Below are positions 14,347-23,731 of a stretch of 64,000 nucleotides of DNA, in pieces. Every line of letters begins with the position of its first letter. The first letter of the stretch is position 1. The DNA comes from CAZCVI01 sp964502145. Lineage in GTDB: Bacteria; Acidobacteriota; Aminicenantia; UBA2199. Location: positions 170,727 through 234,726 of the forward strand of contig CAZCVI010000003.1 in the NCBI GenBank assembly GCA_964502145.1, in the 5' to 3' direction. The translations under genes were made by a program, and so were the position numbers. The notes beneath the pieces are model-generated. The model made no database searches and was not told the DNA's origin. It saw only the letters and a list, made by a program, of their open reading frames with translations.

Positions 14347-16368
14347 ATGATCAGCATCACCAGTCTATATAAGGTAGAATCCGCCCGTTTTTTCTCTAAG
14401 ATAAATGTATTAATATTACTGGTTCTGATTTTAGTGTTGATGATAAGTATTTTCACTGGATTTAATGAGTATAACTATTCGATAGCGTATTGCAAAAAAT
14501 CCCAAGCCGCAGAAATAGTAAAAAAAAGGTTGCATAATATTACAAGGGTATATTCTCTTACTGGAGTCAAAATAATGTATGACTCATCTCCCAATATGCT
14601 TTTCTTTTCAAATCATGATTCTATGGGAAACATAATAGGTAGAGTAAATTCAACTGGAACGATAGAGATAAAAAATGACAGAAAGGGAGAGCCTTTCATT
14701 TCCCACGATTCCTTGTTTACATTCAGATTTGCAAACATTCTTTTCCTTTTCTTCTCAGTGGTTTCACTCTTTTTGGGGTACAATGCGGTTCAAGACAAAG
14801 AATATCTGAAATTCATCTCAAGCCTCTCTTCCCATAATGCCATTATTTTGACGAGAGTTTTTATAGGGATTTTTTTACTTTCTATATGTTTGCTTTTTGC
14901 CTATGTTTGGTGCGTTGGATATTTATTACTACTGGGTTTCCAAATAGGAGGCATTAATTTTCCGAATTTACTATGGCATGCTTTTCAGGGAATACTGATG
15001 ATTTCATTTTTTTTTGTTTCAGGGATATTTCTGGGAAGTATTCGCACAAAAATTGGCGGCTATGCGACTTTAACTCTTTGGTGGTTCTGCATGGCTGTTT
15101 TTATTCCGAATTTAATTAATTCTATAATGATTGAAAAGCCATTGAATCTTGAATCTGTCACTCTTGATGCGGAAAAGGAAGATATAATTGAGAAATTTGA
15201 GCAAAGTACTGAAAAGAAATATGGAAAATTCGACGAAAATAAAATGCCGCAAGAAAGGATGATTATAGAAGGATATAAGAAAAACGAATTAAAAAGAATT
15301 GAAGCCCTTGAAGAGCACCATAAGGCCAAAATTGTTCCCATATACAAATCCTATAATAATTTATCCCTGTTCTTCCCCGTTTCATTTTATAATATAACCA
15401 GCAGTGAAGTGAGTAGCAGAGGCTACGAAAACTACCTTACATTTTACAGTTACCTTCAGATATTGTGTCGAGAATTCACCATATACATAATTGACAGAGA
15501 CTTTTATGATAAGCCATGGCTGCCGAAATATTTTCCACAAGGGAATAAGGATCTCTTTAAAGCCAAGTCGCGGTTGCCGGAAAACTTCGGTTTGGGTATC
15601 GCCTATACTCTGGGTTGGATATTCATCATGGGGGGCTTTTCCCTTTTTCTGTTCAAACGTTCCCTCTATAAACCGACAAAAGCTGAATGCACTGAAGTTG
15701 GCAAGTTGACGGAGAATTGGCCAAAAGGAGAATGGGAAATATTTTACGTGCGCAACGAGAGTTTTAAAAACATCCTTTATACTCTCCTTTCAAAACAGAA
15801 CCACCGCTGGAAAAAAGACTTCCTCCAAGGAGATATCCTATATGATAAAAACAATCTTATACAAGATAATATAAAAAAAACCTTTCTCTACCTCTGCAAA
15901 CCCTCGGATATACACGACGACATCCACATGAAACACCTGCTTGGTGTTGTCACAGCAAATTCAGGAATTTCAAAAGAAGAAAAGCAAGCATTCTTGGAAA
16001 GACCAGAATTACAAGGGATAACCGGGAAAAAATGGGGACAACTAACGATAGAGGAAAAGTTTAATGCCCTGCTGGCTCTGACCTATGTGATTAAACGAGA
16101 TATTTACCTGATTAATGATATTGCACCCGAAGATCAACCCCTATGCATCTTCAAATTAAAAGAACGATTGGCGATTTTAAAAAATGAATCGCTGGTGATC
16201 TATCTGACCAGTAATATGATTGCCGTATTCCCAGATATAAATTACACGGTGGTATATCAAAATTGTTCTGAGTTCTGGGGGTATAAGATCGCTTACTTAA
16301 AGGAACATTACGATGCCAAGGAAAAATTGGCGGGAACGAACAATGTCAGAAGAATTGGATTTAATTGA
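14347..16368 (+). CDS. ABC-2-type permease fused to a degenerate nucleotide-binding domain
   Basis: A 673-residue membrane protein; the start MISITSLYKVESARFF is preferred (AGAGG upstream, after the previous stop). Residues ~20-42 are TM1, followed by an extracytoplasmic region, a block of about four or five hydrophobic helices (about 120-265), a charged coiled segment (EKEDIIEKFEQSTEKKYGKF), a further loop and a last TM near 425-445. This resembles DUF3526/Gld-type ABC permeases. The final ~200 residues look like the C-terminal half of an ABC ATPase: WGQLTIEEKFNALLALTYVI aligns with the signature/helical part and LKNESLVIYLTSN with the H-loop region. They lack a Walker A, a canonical LSGGQ and a Walker B Glu. 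No separate ATPase gene is adjacent. The homology of this tail is my inference from pattern. Confidence 0.65.
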   Translation: MISITSLYKVESARFFSKINVLILLVLILVLMISIFTGFNEYNYSIAYCKKSQAAEIVKKRLHNITRVYSLTGVKIMYDSSPNMLFFSNHDSMGNIIGRVNSTGTIEIKNDRKGEPFISHDSLFTFRFANILFLFFSVVSLFLGYNAVQDKEYLKFISSLSSHNAIILTRVFIGIFLLSICLLFAYVWCVGYLLLLGFQIGGINFPNLLWHAFQGILMISFFFVSGIFLGSIRTKIGGYATLTLWWFCMAVFIPNLINSIMIEKPLNLESVTLDAEKEDIIEKFEQSTEKKYGKFDENKMPQERMIIEGYKKNELKRIEALEEHHKAKIVPIYKSYNNLSLFFPVSFYNITSSEVSSRGYENYLTFYSYLQILCREFTIYIIDRDFYDKPWLPKYFPQGNKDLFKAKSRLPENFGLGIAYTLGWIFIMGGFSLFLFKRSLYKPTKAECTEVGKLTENWPKGEWEIFYVRNESFKNILYTLLSKQNHRWKKDFLQGDILYDKNNLIQDNIKKTFLYLCKPSDIHDDIHMKHLLGVVTANSGISKEEKQAFLERPELQGITGKKWGQLTIEEKFNALLALTYVIKRDIYLINDIAPEDQPLCIFKLKERLAILKNESLVIYLTSNMIAVFPDINYTVVYQNCSEFWGYKIAYLKEHYDAKEKLAGTNNVRRIGFN

Positions 16369-16756
16369 ACGTCTTAAGGCGATTCGCAAAGCCATAACTA
16401 TGAATCAAAGGGATCTGGCGAAAAAATTGGAGATATCCTGCACCTCTATCTCCGAAATGGAAAAAGGAAAATATAAGCCAAACTTCGATTTTATGTACAA
16501 ATTGGTCAAGGAATACCGGGTTAATCTCAATTATTTGATGTTTGGCGAAGGGGAGATGTTCATGGGTGAGAAACCAGTATCCAACAATGGGGGTTATGCA
16601 GCCAATTCTGAGGATGTCAAGTGGTTGTTCCATCATTTCGAGAGGTCACCACTGGTTCAGTATTATTTACTATCCACTTATACCACCTTTTATCATAAAG
16701 AGAAGGAAATCATCGATTTACAATTGGAAGAGTATGAGAAAAAATTCAAGAAATAA
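16313..16756 (+). CDS. XRE-family HTH transcriptional regulator
   Basis: A 147-residue (or 137, from MSEELDL at 16343) DNA-binding protein. Residues ~15-75 are a lambda-repressor-type helix-turn-helix: LKAIRKAITMNQRDLAKKL, then EISCTSISEMEKGKYKPNFD and the NLNYLMFGEG extension typical of XRE proteins. The C-terminal ~60 residues are helical and may form a dimerisation or ligand domain. The first ATG has AAGGA at good spacing; the second has a weaker site. Either start overlaps the permease gene (56 or 26 bases), so the regulator is coupled to it and probably controls this secreted-protein/permease operon. Confidence 0.85.
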   Translation: MPRKNWRERTMSEELDLIERLKAIRKAITMNQRDLAKKLEISCTSISEMEKGKYKPNFDFMYKLVKEYRVNLNYLMFGEGEMFMGEKPVSNNGGYAANSEDVKWLFHHFERSPLVQYYLLSTYTTFYHKEKEIIDLQLEEYEKKFKK

Positions 16757-16784
16757 GAACCGGCTTCCTATCCCGCTTGAATTT

Positions 16785-16854
16785 TGTAGACGCTGCATCC
16801 TGCGGCGTTGAAGGGAGGAGAATTAGAATAATACCAAGGGTTGTCACGTCTACA
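16785..16854. repeat. REP-like inverted repeat
   Basis: TGTAGACG (16785-16792) and CGTCTACA (16847-16854) are perfectly complementary and enclose a GCTGCATCCTGCGGC palindrome. A related GTAGATGTGGCATGCTGCCAC word occurs on the minus strand near 63803-63830. This is a dispersed REP-type sequence after the XRE gene. Confidence 0.5.
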
Positions 16855-16923
16855 TAGATGAATAACCGACCTTTTTCTTCGCCTTCACCCTCTTAAATTC
16901 CTGCAAAAAAAACGACTGTGTCC

Positions 16924-16952
16924 TTGATCTTTTTTTCAAAAAGTGGCATAAT
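16924..16952 (+). promoter_or_regulatory. Promoter of the Ser/Thr kinase-PBP1A operon
   Basis: TTGATC, a 17-base spacer and CATAAT end 63 bases before the kinase start at 17016. Confidence 0.55.
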
Positions 16953-17015
16953 CTTGACCGTGGACGGCAAACGATAAACAATTAACGACTAACGGAAGCA
17001 ATTGAGGTGTATGCG

Positions 17016-19373
17016 ATGAGTAAATATCCCCAAATCCCAGGCTATAGAATCGAAGCCAAATTAGGCGAAGGCGGCATGGCAACAGTTTACCTGGGCATCC
17101 AAGAAAAACTGAACCGGAAAGTGGCCATCAAAATACTGGAACCCTCCTTATTAAAAAACCCCACCACCAGGGATCGCTTCTTAATCGAAGCGGAAACAGC
17201 AGCCAGTATTTCCCACACGAATATTATCTCGATCTATGACATCGGCCATGTAGACCAATACCAGTATATCGTCATGGAATACCTCAAAGAAACATTAAAA
17301 GACCATATGTTCGGTTACCCCGATTTTAAAATCAAACCGGAAGACGCCTTAAAAATTTTAAGACCCATCTCCGAGGCACTGGACCACGCCCACATCAAAG
17401 GAATCATCCACCGGGATATCAAAACAGATAACATCATGTTCCGTGAAGACAACACTCCGGTACTGGTGGATTTCGGGATTGCCCGTGTTCTGGATTCAGA
17501 TAGCGCGATGACTAAAACTGGCATCAGCCTAGGCACTCCCTATTACATGAGCCCGGAACAATGCCAAGCAGAAAAATTAGACGGTCGCAGTGATTTTTAT
17601 TCATTGGGAGTGGTGTTTTTTGAAATTATCACGGGTGAAAAACCTTACAATGCGGACAACTCGACTGCCGTAGCGCTAAAACATATCCAGGACCCAGTGC
17701 CGCTCTTGCCGGAAGAATTAAGTGGCTATCAAATTGTAATCGACAAAACAATGGCCAAAAAAAGGGAAGACCGGGTGGCGAATGGCAGAGAATTGCGAAA
17801 ACTGATTGATACTCTACTCACTACGGGAATAAGTCCAACACCGGGACGAGTCATAGATCACTCGATCCAATCACAACCAAAACCAATACAACTACAAGAA
17901 AAATCCAATACGCAAACCATGGTAAACTTTAATGCAAAAAAGCAGGCAGACGATAACGTATTGGAACGTACCCTGATTGATTCCTCTCCCAAAGTGCAAC
18001 CTGCAGAATCAAAACCAGCAGCGGTTCAAAAAAATTCCCTCACCCAGACAACAGTTGATTTGAATCGTGTTGAAAAGACTGAGAGTGACTTCTTGGAACT
18101 ACCGCCGCGCCAATCAACGCACAAACGGCAACCAGCCGCCACAAAACCAATTCCAATAAAAAAAAAATACCCGATTAAAATAATTGTGGAATCGGCGTTC
18201 CTAGTCTGTTTGTTGATGGTTGTTTTTATTATCTTCTTTACTCTGGGCCAAGGTACTCAAACGCCATCAAAAGTAGTGAAAAAAGACCTGGGTATGGACC
18301 AAATGGTTGGCCAGACACGAAACGCAATGGCTCTTTCCTCCGTTAACAACGCACGCTGGAATGATAATTTCCAATTGGCCAAACAATACTTTGAAACAGG
18401 TGAATATGGGAAAGCAAAAACACTGGTAGATGAGCTAAAAAAAAGCGGGGGAGCCACGGAACTACCACTGATCGAACTGGAAACCAAAGTCAACAACGAG
18501 CTGGCATTTAATTCTTATTCTAAAAATGCACTGACTTATTTTAATCAGAAAGATTATAAAAAAGCACGGGAGAATTTACTGCGGGCACAGGAAATAAAGA
18601 ACACAGCGGAATTGGAAGCCTTGCAAAAACGTCTGGACAACCTCCCGGGGAAAGAGGCGGGTGCAACCAAATCACAATTAAAAGAAAGTCCGACACCGGA
18701 CCAAGATAACTTGGCCTACACGCAGGCAGTGGAAACCAATTCGATTCCGGGGTACCGTTTATATATTAAAGAGAACCCGCAGGGTCGCCATATTAACGAA
18801 GCACTGGCCAAAATCAACCTGAAAGAAGAAGAGGAAAGGCAAAAAAAAGACACGGTAACCAAAACGGCCACAAAAAGAATCGGTTTGCGCACGTTTTTCA
18901 AGATGTTTAATTTAGACGCGGCCCAATCCATGATCACACGGAACGGTTTTTATGAAAACGAGTTTAATAAGAACGGTGATTTTAAAAATAATTTTGAGAA
19001 TAAAACAATCTCTGGCGGAGCACTGGTGCTAGATAATGCCACGGGTTTAATGTGGTTCGGGGGCAGTTCATCAAAAACGTTGAGTTATAAGAAAGCTGAG
19101 GGTTGGGTTAAAGATATCAACCGCCAACAATACGGTGGATACTCCAATTGGCGAATGCCGACACTGGAAGAAGCAGCTTCCCTGTTAGAAAGACGAACCA
19201 CGGCTGAGGGGCTTCATATTCCGCCCGTGTTCCGCGTGCCTCCACAAAACATCTGGACAGGAGATACGATGAGGCCACAAACCCAATGGGTAGTACGATT
19301 CGATTCGGGAACGGTTTATGCGGATTCAGAACGAAGTACATACCAGGTACTGGCAGTTCGTTCCATGGAATGA
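17016..19373 (+). CDS. Transmembrane Ser/Thr protein kinase with DUF1566 domain
   Basis: 785 residues from MSKYPQIPGYRIE; this ATG has GAGGTG at the right distance, unlike the ATG nine bases earlier. The N-terminal Hanks-type kinase is complete: glycine loop GEGGMATVYLG (17-27), VAIKIL with Lys39, HRDIKTDNIM with Asp134, DFG at 152-154 and the SPEQ activation segment. A Pro/Gln/Lys-rich linker leads to one transmembrane helix (about 388-410). A TPR-like helical stretch (FQLAKQYFETGEYGKAK, NQKDYKKARENLLRAQ) and a C-terminal DUF1566/Lcl_C domain (LVLDNATGLMWF, YGGYSNWRMPTLEEA, VLAVRSME) lie outside the membrane. The PBP1A gene starts 30 bases later, suggesting that an extracytoplasmic signal is linked to cell-wall synthesis. 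Confidence 0.93.
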   Translation: MSKYPQIPGYRIEAKLGEGGMATVYLGIQEKLNRKVAIKILEPSLLKNPTTRDRFLIEAETAASISHTNIISIYDIGHVDQYQYIVMEYLKETLKDHMFGYPDFKIKPEDALKILRPISEALDHAHIKGIIHRDIKTDNIMFREDNTPVLVDFGIARVLDSDSAMTKTGISLGTPYYMSPEQCQAEKLDGRSDFYSLGVVFFEIITGEKPYNADNSTAVALKHIQDPVPLLPEELSGYQIVIDKTMAKKREDRVANGRELRKLIDTLLTTGISPTPGRVIDHSIQSQPKPIQLQEKSNTQTMVNFNAKKQADDNVLERTLIDSSPKVQPAESKPAAVQKNSLTQTTVDLNRVEKTESDFLELPPRQSTHKRQPAATKPIPIKKKYPIKIIVESAFLVCLLMVVFIIFFTLGQGTQTPSKVVKKDLGMDQMVGQTRNAMALSSVNNARWNDNFQLAKQYFETGEYGKAKTLVDELKKSGGATELPLIELETKVNNELAFNSYSKNALTYFNQKDYKKARENLLRAQEIKNTAELEALQKRLDNLPGKEAGATKSQLKESPTPDQDNLAYTQAVETNSIPGYRLYIKENPQGRHINEALAKINLKEEEERQKKDTVTKTATKRIGLRTFFKMFNLDAAQSMITRNGFYENEFNKNGDFKNNFENKTISGGALVLDNATGLMWFGGSSSKTLSYKKAEGWVKDINRQQYGGYSNWRMPTLEEAASLLERRTTAEGLHIPPVFRVPPQNIWTGDTMRPQTQWVVRFDSGTVYADSERSTYQVLAVRSME

Positions 19374-19403
19374 TTCCCAGCTACCTGTGGTCCACTGGAT
19401 ACA

Positions 19404-21761
19404 ATGATTACAAAACAGTATGTACTAAAAAACTTTAAACGTAGTCTAATTGTTCTTAGTCTCCTGGTTACTATCCTGGCGGGAGTCTTGTTGGGTATTA
19501 TCCTGGTTTATCAAAAAGGCTTTCCCCAAATCGAGAACCTGGAAGATATTCAAACCAATGAGATGAGTATTATCTACGATGACAACGGGAAACAAATCAA
19601 GGAATTTTCAGTGGAACGTCGTATCATCGTGCAACGCTGGGATATACCGGAAATATTGGAAAAAGCATTGGTGGCTTCGGAAGATAATCAGTTTTACACG
19701 CATTGGGGCATTAATTTTAAGGGCACGTTACGGGCTATCGTGGGCGTGTTGACTGGTCAGAACCTGGGCGGTGGCAGTTCTATTACCCAACAATTGGCGC
19801 GCAACTATTACTTGTCCAACGAACGTACTTTTTCCCGTAAGTTCAGGGAAATATTAATGTCCATCCAATTGGAAAAAAAATATACGAAAGACCAAATCCT
19901 ATTGGCTTACTGCAATAAAATTCACCTGGGGTACGGTGTCTACGGGGTAGAAGCAGCGTCGCGATACTATTTCGGAAAATCCATCAAAGATGTTTCGATT
20001 GCTGAAGCGACATTAATTCCAGCCATCATGCCAAGCCCCAATCGTATTTTTAATGTCTTTAAAAATCCAGAGCGATGTCTGGAGAAACGGAACGCTATCT
20101 TAAAAAAAATGCTGGGCATGAAATTCATCACGGCCACAGAATATCAAGAAGCAGTGAGAACTCCCCTACCCCAGCTTGCCCATGAATTCGACCGCGATCA
20201 AATCGGCGACTATTTCGTGGACGAGATTCGGAAACGATTGGAATTAAAGTTCGGCGATCAACGCCTCTACACGGGGGGTTTGGAAATTTATTCCACGCTG
20301 AACAGCGACATGCAAAAATGGGCGGAATGGGCATTAATAAATGGACTGCATGAACTGGATAAACGAAGGGGATGGCGCGGTAATTTAAAGAATCTCCTAA
20401 AAGAATACAAAATACACGCGCAACGTCTCCCGATGTTTCTAATCCCTTCATGGGAACGCTTAAAACTAGAAAAAAACGAGATAGTGGAAGGGATAGTATT
20501 AACGATAGACAACAAGGAAGGCATTATAAAAATCGCTAACCGCAAGGGACTATTAGCGGCTAAAGATACGTTATGGACAGGATTACCACTGCCAAAAATT
20601 CTAAAAATAGGCGATGTGGCTCTTTTTAAAATCAAAGAAGTTCCAGAGCATCAGGACGAACCTTTAATACTGGGTTTGGAACAAGAACCGGAAGTAGAAG
20701 GGGCGCTCCTGGTTGTTGAAAATAAAACAGGCGAGGTTAAAGCGATGGTAGGTGGGTATTCGTTCAAACGAAGTCAATGGAACCATGCCACCCGCGCCTT
20801 GCGGCAACCGGGTTCCACTATCAAACCGATTATTTATACAGCGGCTATTGAACAGGGCTTTAATCCTGCTTCCATCATGGAAGACACACCGGTTACCTTT
20901 GAGAATCAATGGACCAACACGCCGTACCAACCGCAGAATGACAGCGGAGATTTTGTTGGTCCCATTACATTGCGCGAGGCTTTCGAGCAATCGCGAAACA
21001 TCATTAGCGCCAGAATCGTGGATTTTATCACACCTCCAGTTTTAGTCCAATATGCGAAACGTTTCGGTATCTCCACACCGTTTAAACCCTATATGTCGCT
21101 GGCGCTGGGAGCGTTTGAAACAACATTAAAAGATATGGTAGCGGCTTATACCGTTTTTCCCAACCTGGGGATGCGGGTCAACCCTTATTTCATCAGACGG
21201 GTGGTAGATCAAAACGGAAATATTCTGGAAGAAAGTTACCCGGATAAAAAACAGGTGATCGAAGAAGAAACCGCTTATATTATAAACAATCTAATGCAGG
21301 GCGCGGTACAATCAGGAACAGGGCAGCGTGCCAAACATTTAAACGCCCCTATTGGTGGGAAAACGGGTACTTCCGACGACTATACAGATGCTTGGTTCAT
21401 CGGGTTTTCTCCTTCGGTAACAGTGGGGGTGTGGGTGGGGTTTGAATTAAAAAAATCACTGGGCTACGAAGAAACAGGATCCCGTGCAGCGTCGCCGATT
21501 TTTGTGGGTTTTATGGAGAAATACCTTTCAAACTACAACGAACCACGCGAATTCAGAAAACCAGCGGGTATCAATATGATCGAAATCGATAAAAAAACCG
21601 GCAAACTATTATCACCGGATTGCCTCTACCCTTTCTGGGAAGCGTTCATCCGGGGCACAGAACCGGTGGATTTTTGTAATGTGGAAGAGCATAAAAAATT
21701 CCTCAAATACGGGGAATTGGTAGAAGAAGAAAAAAACCTCCCCACTAATTTCACGAATTGA
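19404..21761 (+). CDS. mrcA: Penicillin-binding protein 1A (bifunctional transglycosylase/transpeptidase)
   Basis: A 785-residue class A PBP that polymerises lipid II and cross-links peptidoglycan in the periplasm. It has a short cytoplasmic tail and a TM anchor at about 14-37. The GT51 domain shows catalytic Glu93 in EDNQFYTHWG, GGGSSITQQLARN and RKFREILMSIQLEKKYTKDQIL. The transpeptidase has S471-T-I-K474, S530-R-N532 and K653-T-G655. Between them is an inserted OB-like domain, as in PBP1A. The length is normal and it is intact. It is cotranscribed with the upstream Ser/Thr kinase, which could phosphorylate it or a partner; that link is inference. The gene ends inside the left arm of a long inverted repeat. 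Confidence 0.95.
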   Translation: MITKQYVLKNFKRSLIVLSLLVTILAGVLLGIILVYQKGFPQIENLEDIQTNEMSIIYDDNGKQIKEFSVERRIIVQRWDIPEILEKALVASEDNQFYTHWGINFKGTLRAIVGVLTGQNLGGGSSITQQLARNYYLSNERTFSRKFREILMSIQLEKKYTKDQILLAYCNKIHLGYGVYGVEAASRYYFGKSIKDVSIAEATLIPAIMPSPNRIFNVFKNPERCLEKRNAILKKMLGMKFITATEYQEAVRTPLPQLAHEFDRDQIGDYFVDEIRKRLELKFGDQRLYTGGLEIYSTLNSDMQKWAEWALINGLHELDKRRGWRGNLKNLLKEYKIHAQRLPMFLIPSWERLKLEKNEIVEGIVLTIDNKEGIIKIANRKGLLAAKDTLWTGLPLPKILKIGDVALFKIKEVPEHQDEPLILGLEQEPEVEGALLVVENKTGEVKAMVGGYSFKRSQWNHATRALRQPGSTIKPIIYTAAIEQGFNPASIMEDTPVTFENQWTNTPYQPQNDSGDFVGPITLREAFEQSRNIISARIVDFITPPVLVQYAKRFGISTPFKPYMSLALGAFETTLKDMVAAYTVFPNLGMRVNPYFIRRVVDQNGNILEESYPDKKQVIEEETAYIINNLMQGAVQSGTGQRAKHLNAPIGGKTGTSDDYTDAWFIGFSPSVTVGVWVGFELKKSLGYEETGSRAASPIFVGFMEKYLSNYNEPREFRKPAGINMIEIDKKTGKLLSPDCLYPFWEAFIRGTEPVDFCNVEEHKKFLKYGELVEEEKNLPTNFTN

Positions 21762-21836
21762 CACGAATTAAAAGAAAACATTTAATATTTTATTTATAAT
21801 CAATTCGTGTAAATTCGTGTAATTCGTGGGCCCATC
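21741..21836 (+). terminator. Long inverted repeat of CACGAATT units with T6, terminator after PBP1A
   Basis: Arms 21741-21770 and 21801-21830 pair at 26 of 30 positions. Each arm holds repeated CACGAATT words with a period of about 10 bp. CCCATC and six T follow on the plus strand. It sits between convergent genes and overlaps the PBP1A stop. Confidence 0.7.
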
Positions 21837-21847
21837 TTTTTTGAAAG

Positions 21848-23422
21848 TTAATCTTCTTCCGTAATTTTTAGCGTATCCAATTTCTTTGTTACCATGTTAT
21901 ATATCCGGATCTGGTGGTTGTTGGTATCGGCAATATAGATAGTATCGTTAACTACCAGCAGTCCGTTGGGTTCCCAGAGGGAGAGGGCAATTGTGGCTGT
22001 ACCTTCGATGTTGATATTGGTTTTACTGTTATTAATCTGGCTGACCAGGGTACGAAGTTCGCCTTTTTCCAGGTCAGCTACACGTAAGGCATGGTTAAAT
22101 GTATCGGCGATATAAATTTTCCCGGTGCTATAAAAAATTCCCAGAGGATTCTGTAAAGCGGCCTCGGCAAATTTTCCCTCGCCAAAACCATACTTGAACA
22201 AACCCTGACCAATCAATGTTTTTACTTCATTGTCCGGGAGGGAGTAACAGCGGAGCGCGGAGGATTCGGAGTCCACGAAATAGAAGCGCCGTGTTTTTTC
22301 ATCAAGGGTAATACAGGAAGGTTGGGCCAAACTGGCACCCAGAGCACTGCCATCAATCATATTTACATAACCATTACCCACAAAGAGTGTCAATTTTTTT
22401 TTGGCGATATCCAGTTTCCACAGTTGATTGTTCCCGGCCATGGTAATATAGAGGGTGTTATCATAGAAGACAAGGTCAGTGGGAGAGTTGGGTTGACCAA
22501 AATCACCGTATTTGCCATCTCCATTTAAAGTATACACTTTTTTTTGAGTGAGGTCTACTGCCCGGATAGCATGGTTGTCTGTATCCGCAACATAAAGAGT
22601 GCTTTGGTGAAAGGTCAAACCCTGGGGATTGGCAAAAGCGGCATTGCTATAATCGCCGTTTTTAAACTCTTTTTTCCCGGAACCGATGCGTTGGAGAATA
22701 GTGGCGGTATCGGGTGATTGAAGTTTAGCGGCGATAATCTGGTTATGCCCGGAATCAGCAATATACAGAATATTCGCGGTGCTGTCCAGGGCCAATTTAG
22801 TCGGAAAGGAGAGTAGGCTGGTTTGAATAAGAGGGGGTTTGAATGAATATGTTTTATTTACCAGGGTTTTATTCTTAGCTCCCTGCTGAAGGGCATCGGC
22901 GATGAGTTGGTCCAGAACTTGTCTGCGTCCTTCACCGGTTAATACTACCAGACCATACCCTTCACTGTCCAACAATATAAACGTGGGCCACGCTTTGGCA
23001 CCATATTGACGCCAGATGGCGCGTTTCTCATCCACTACCACGGGATAAGTAATATGATATCTGACCACGGCGGAGCGGACATTCTCCGCATCTTGTTCGT
23101 TGTAGAATTTTCCTGAATGGACACCCAGGATCACAAAAGGTTCATCCTTGTATTTTTCTTGCAAGTATTCCAGGTCTGGCAGGATGTGCAAGCAATTGAT
23201 GGAAGAATAGGTCCAGAAATCAAATAGAATGATGTGACCTTTAAATTTTTCCAGGGAAAGTTTTTCTTCGCTGTTAATCCAAGTCAAGCCAGTCGGGAAC
23301 TCGGGGGCTTTAACTTTGCGCCGCTGCTGTGTTTGATCTATGCCAGGGTATAATAAGGAATTAAAAAGAAACGATAGTATTATTAAAGATAACGATATCA
23401 CAATTGAAAATCGCGATTTCAC
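21848..23422 (-). CDS. Thioredoxin-like plus NHL-repeat protein (NHLRC2-like)
   Basis: 524 residues from a GTG at 23422-23420, chosen because AAGGAGG lies five bases upstream; the longer ATG frame has no such site and would lack an N-terminal signal. A membrane anchor/signal (about residues 5-25) is followed by a thioredoxin/AhpC-like domain (about 45-185: GHIILFDFWTYSSINCLHILPDL, FVILGVHSGKF, WPTFILLDSEG). Five or six NHL beta-propeller blades follow, each with ILYIADSGHNQI-type repeats. In NHLRC2-type proteins the thioredoxin motif is usually CCINC; here it is SSINC, so only one Cys remains and classical disulfide exchange is unlikely. The function is unknown, probably periplasmic. Monocistronic. 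Confidence 0.85.
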   Translation of the reverse strand: MKSRFSIVISLSLIILSFLFNSLLYPGIDQTQQRRKVKAPEFPTGLTWINSEEKLSLEKFKGHIILFDFWTYSSINCLHILPDLEYLQEKYKDEPFVILGVHSGKFYNEQDAENVRSAVVRYHITYPVVVDEKRAIWRQYGAKAWPTFILLDSEGYGLVVLTGEGRRQVLDQLIADALQQGAKNKTLVNKTYSFKPPLIQTSLLSFPTKLALDSTANILYIADSGHNQIIAAKLQSPDTATILQRIGSGKKEFKNGDYSNAAFANPQGLTFHQSTLYVADTDNHAIRAVDLTQKKVYTLNGDGKYGDFGQPNSPTDLVFYDNTLYITMAGNNQLWKLDIAKKKLTLFVGNGYVNMIDGSALGASLAQPSCITLDEKTRRFYFVDSESSALRCYSLPDNEVKTLIGQGLFKYGFGEGKFAEAALQNPLGIFYSTGKIYIADTFNHALRVADLEKGELRTLVSQINNSKTNINIEGTATIALSLWEPNGLLVVNDTIYIADTNNHQIRIYNMVTKKLDTLKITEED

Positions 23423-23520
23423 ATTTTCCTCCTTGATGTTTTTAGAGTAACAACGTTTTTTTTCAAAATTCGCACTCGTGATATTAATGGTCAAATTTTT
23501 GAAAAGATAGTAGATATAAT

Positions 23521-23565
23521 GGACAAACTGGACGACATGGACGATATGGACTATCTGGACAATAA
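23521..23565. repeat. Five 9-bp GGAC-type repeats (element E, half site)
   Basis: GGACAAACT, GGACGACAT, GGACGATAT, GGACTATCT and GGACAATAA run in tandem upstream of the thioredoxin/NHL gene. They are preceded by GGTCAAATTTTTGAAAAG, the same flank seen in element C (56467). The complementary GTCC half is missing here. Confidence 0.7.
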
Positions 23566-23683
23566 GAAGAAAGTTTGAGAAGTCCAGAATCCCTAATATT
23601 TAGATCAGCGAAAAGGTTTTTAGCTACTGGAGGCATAGATGATAGTGTATTCATATTTCTTAGTCACCGTAAATAAACCATTT

Positions 23684-23720
23684 GAAATGCATGGAGGGGG
23701 GGAGTCCCCTCCATCATTTC
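23684..23720 (-). terminator. Strong hairpin after the C69 dipeptidase gene
   Basis: GAAATG-C-ATGGAGGGG pairs with CCCCTCCAT-CATTTC (15 pairs, one bulge). On the minus strand it is followed by AAATGGTTTATTT, so it is a probable but imperfect intrinsic terminator. Confidence 0.55.
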
Positions 23721-23731
23721 TATAATGCTTC

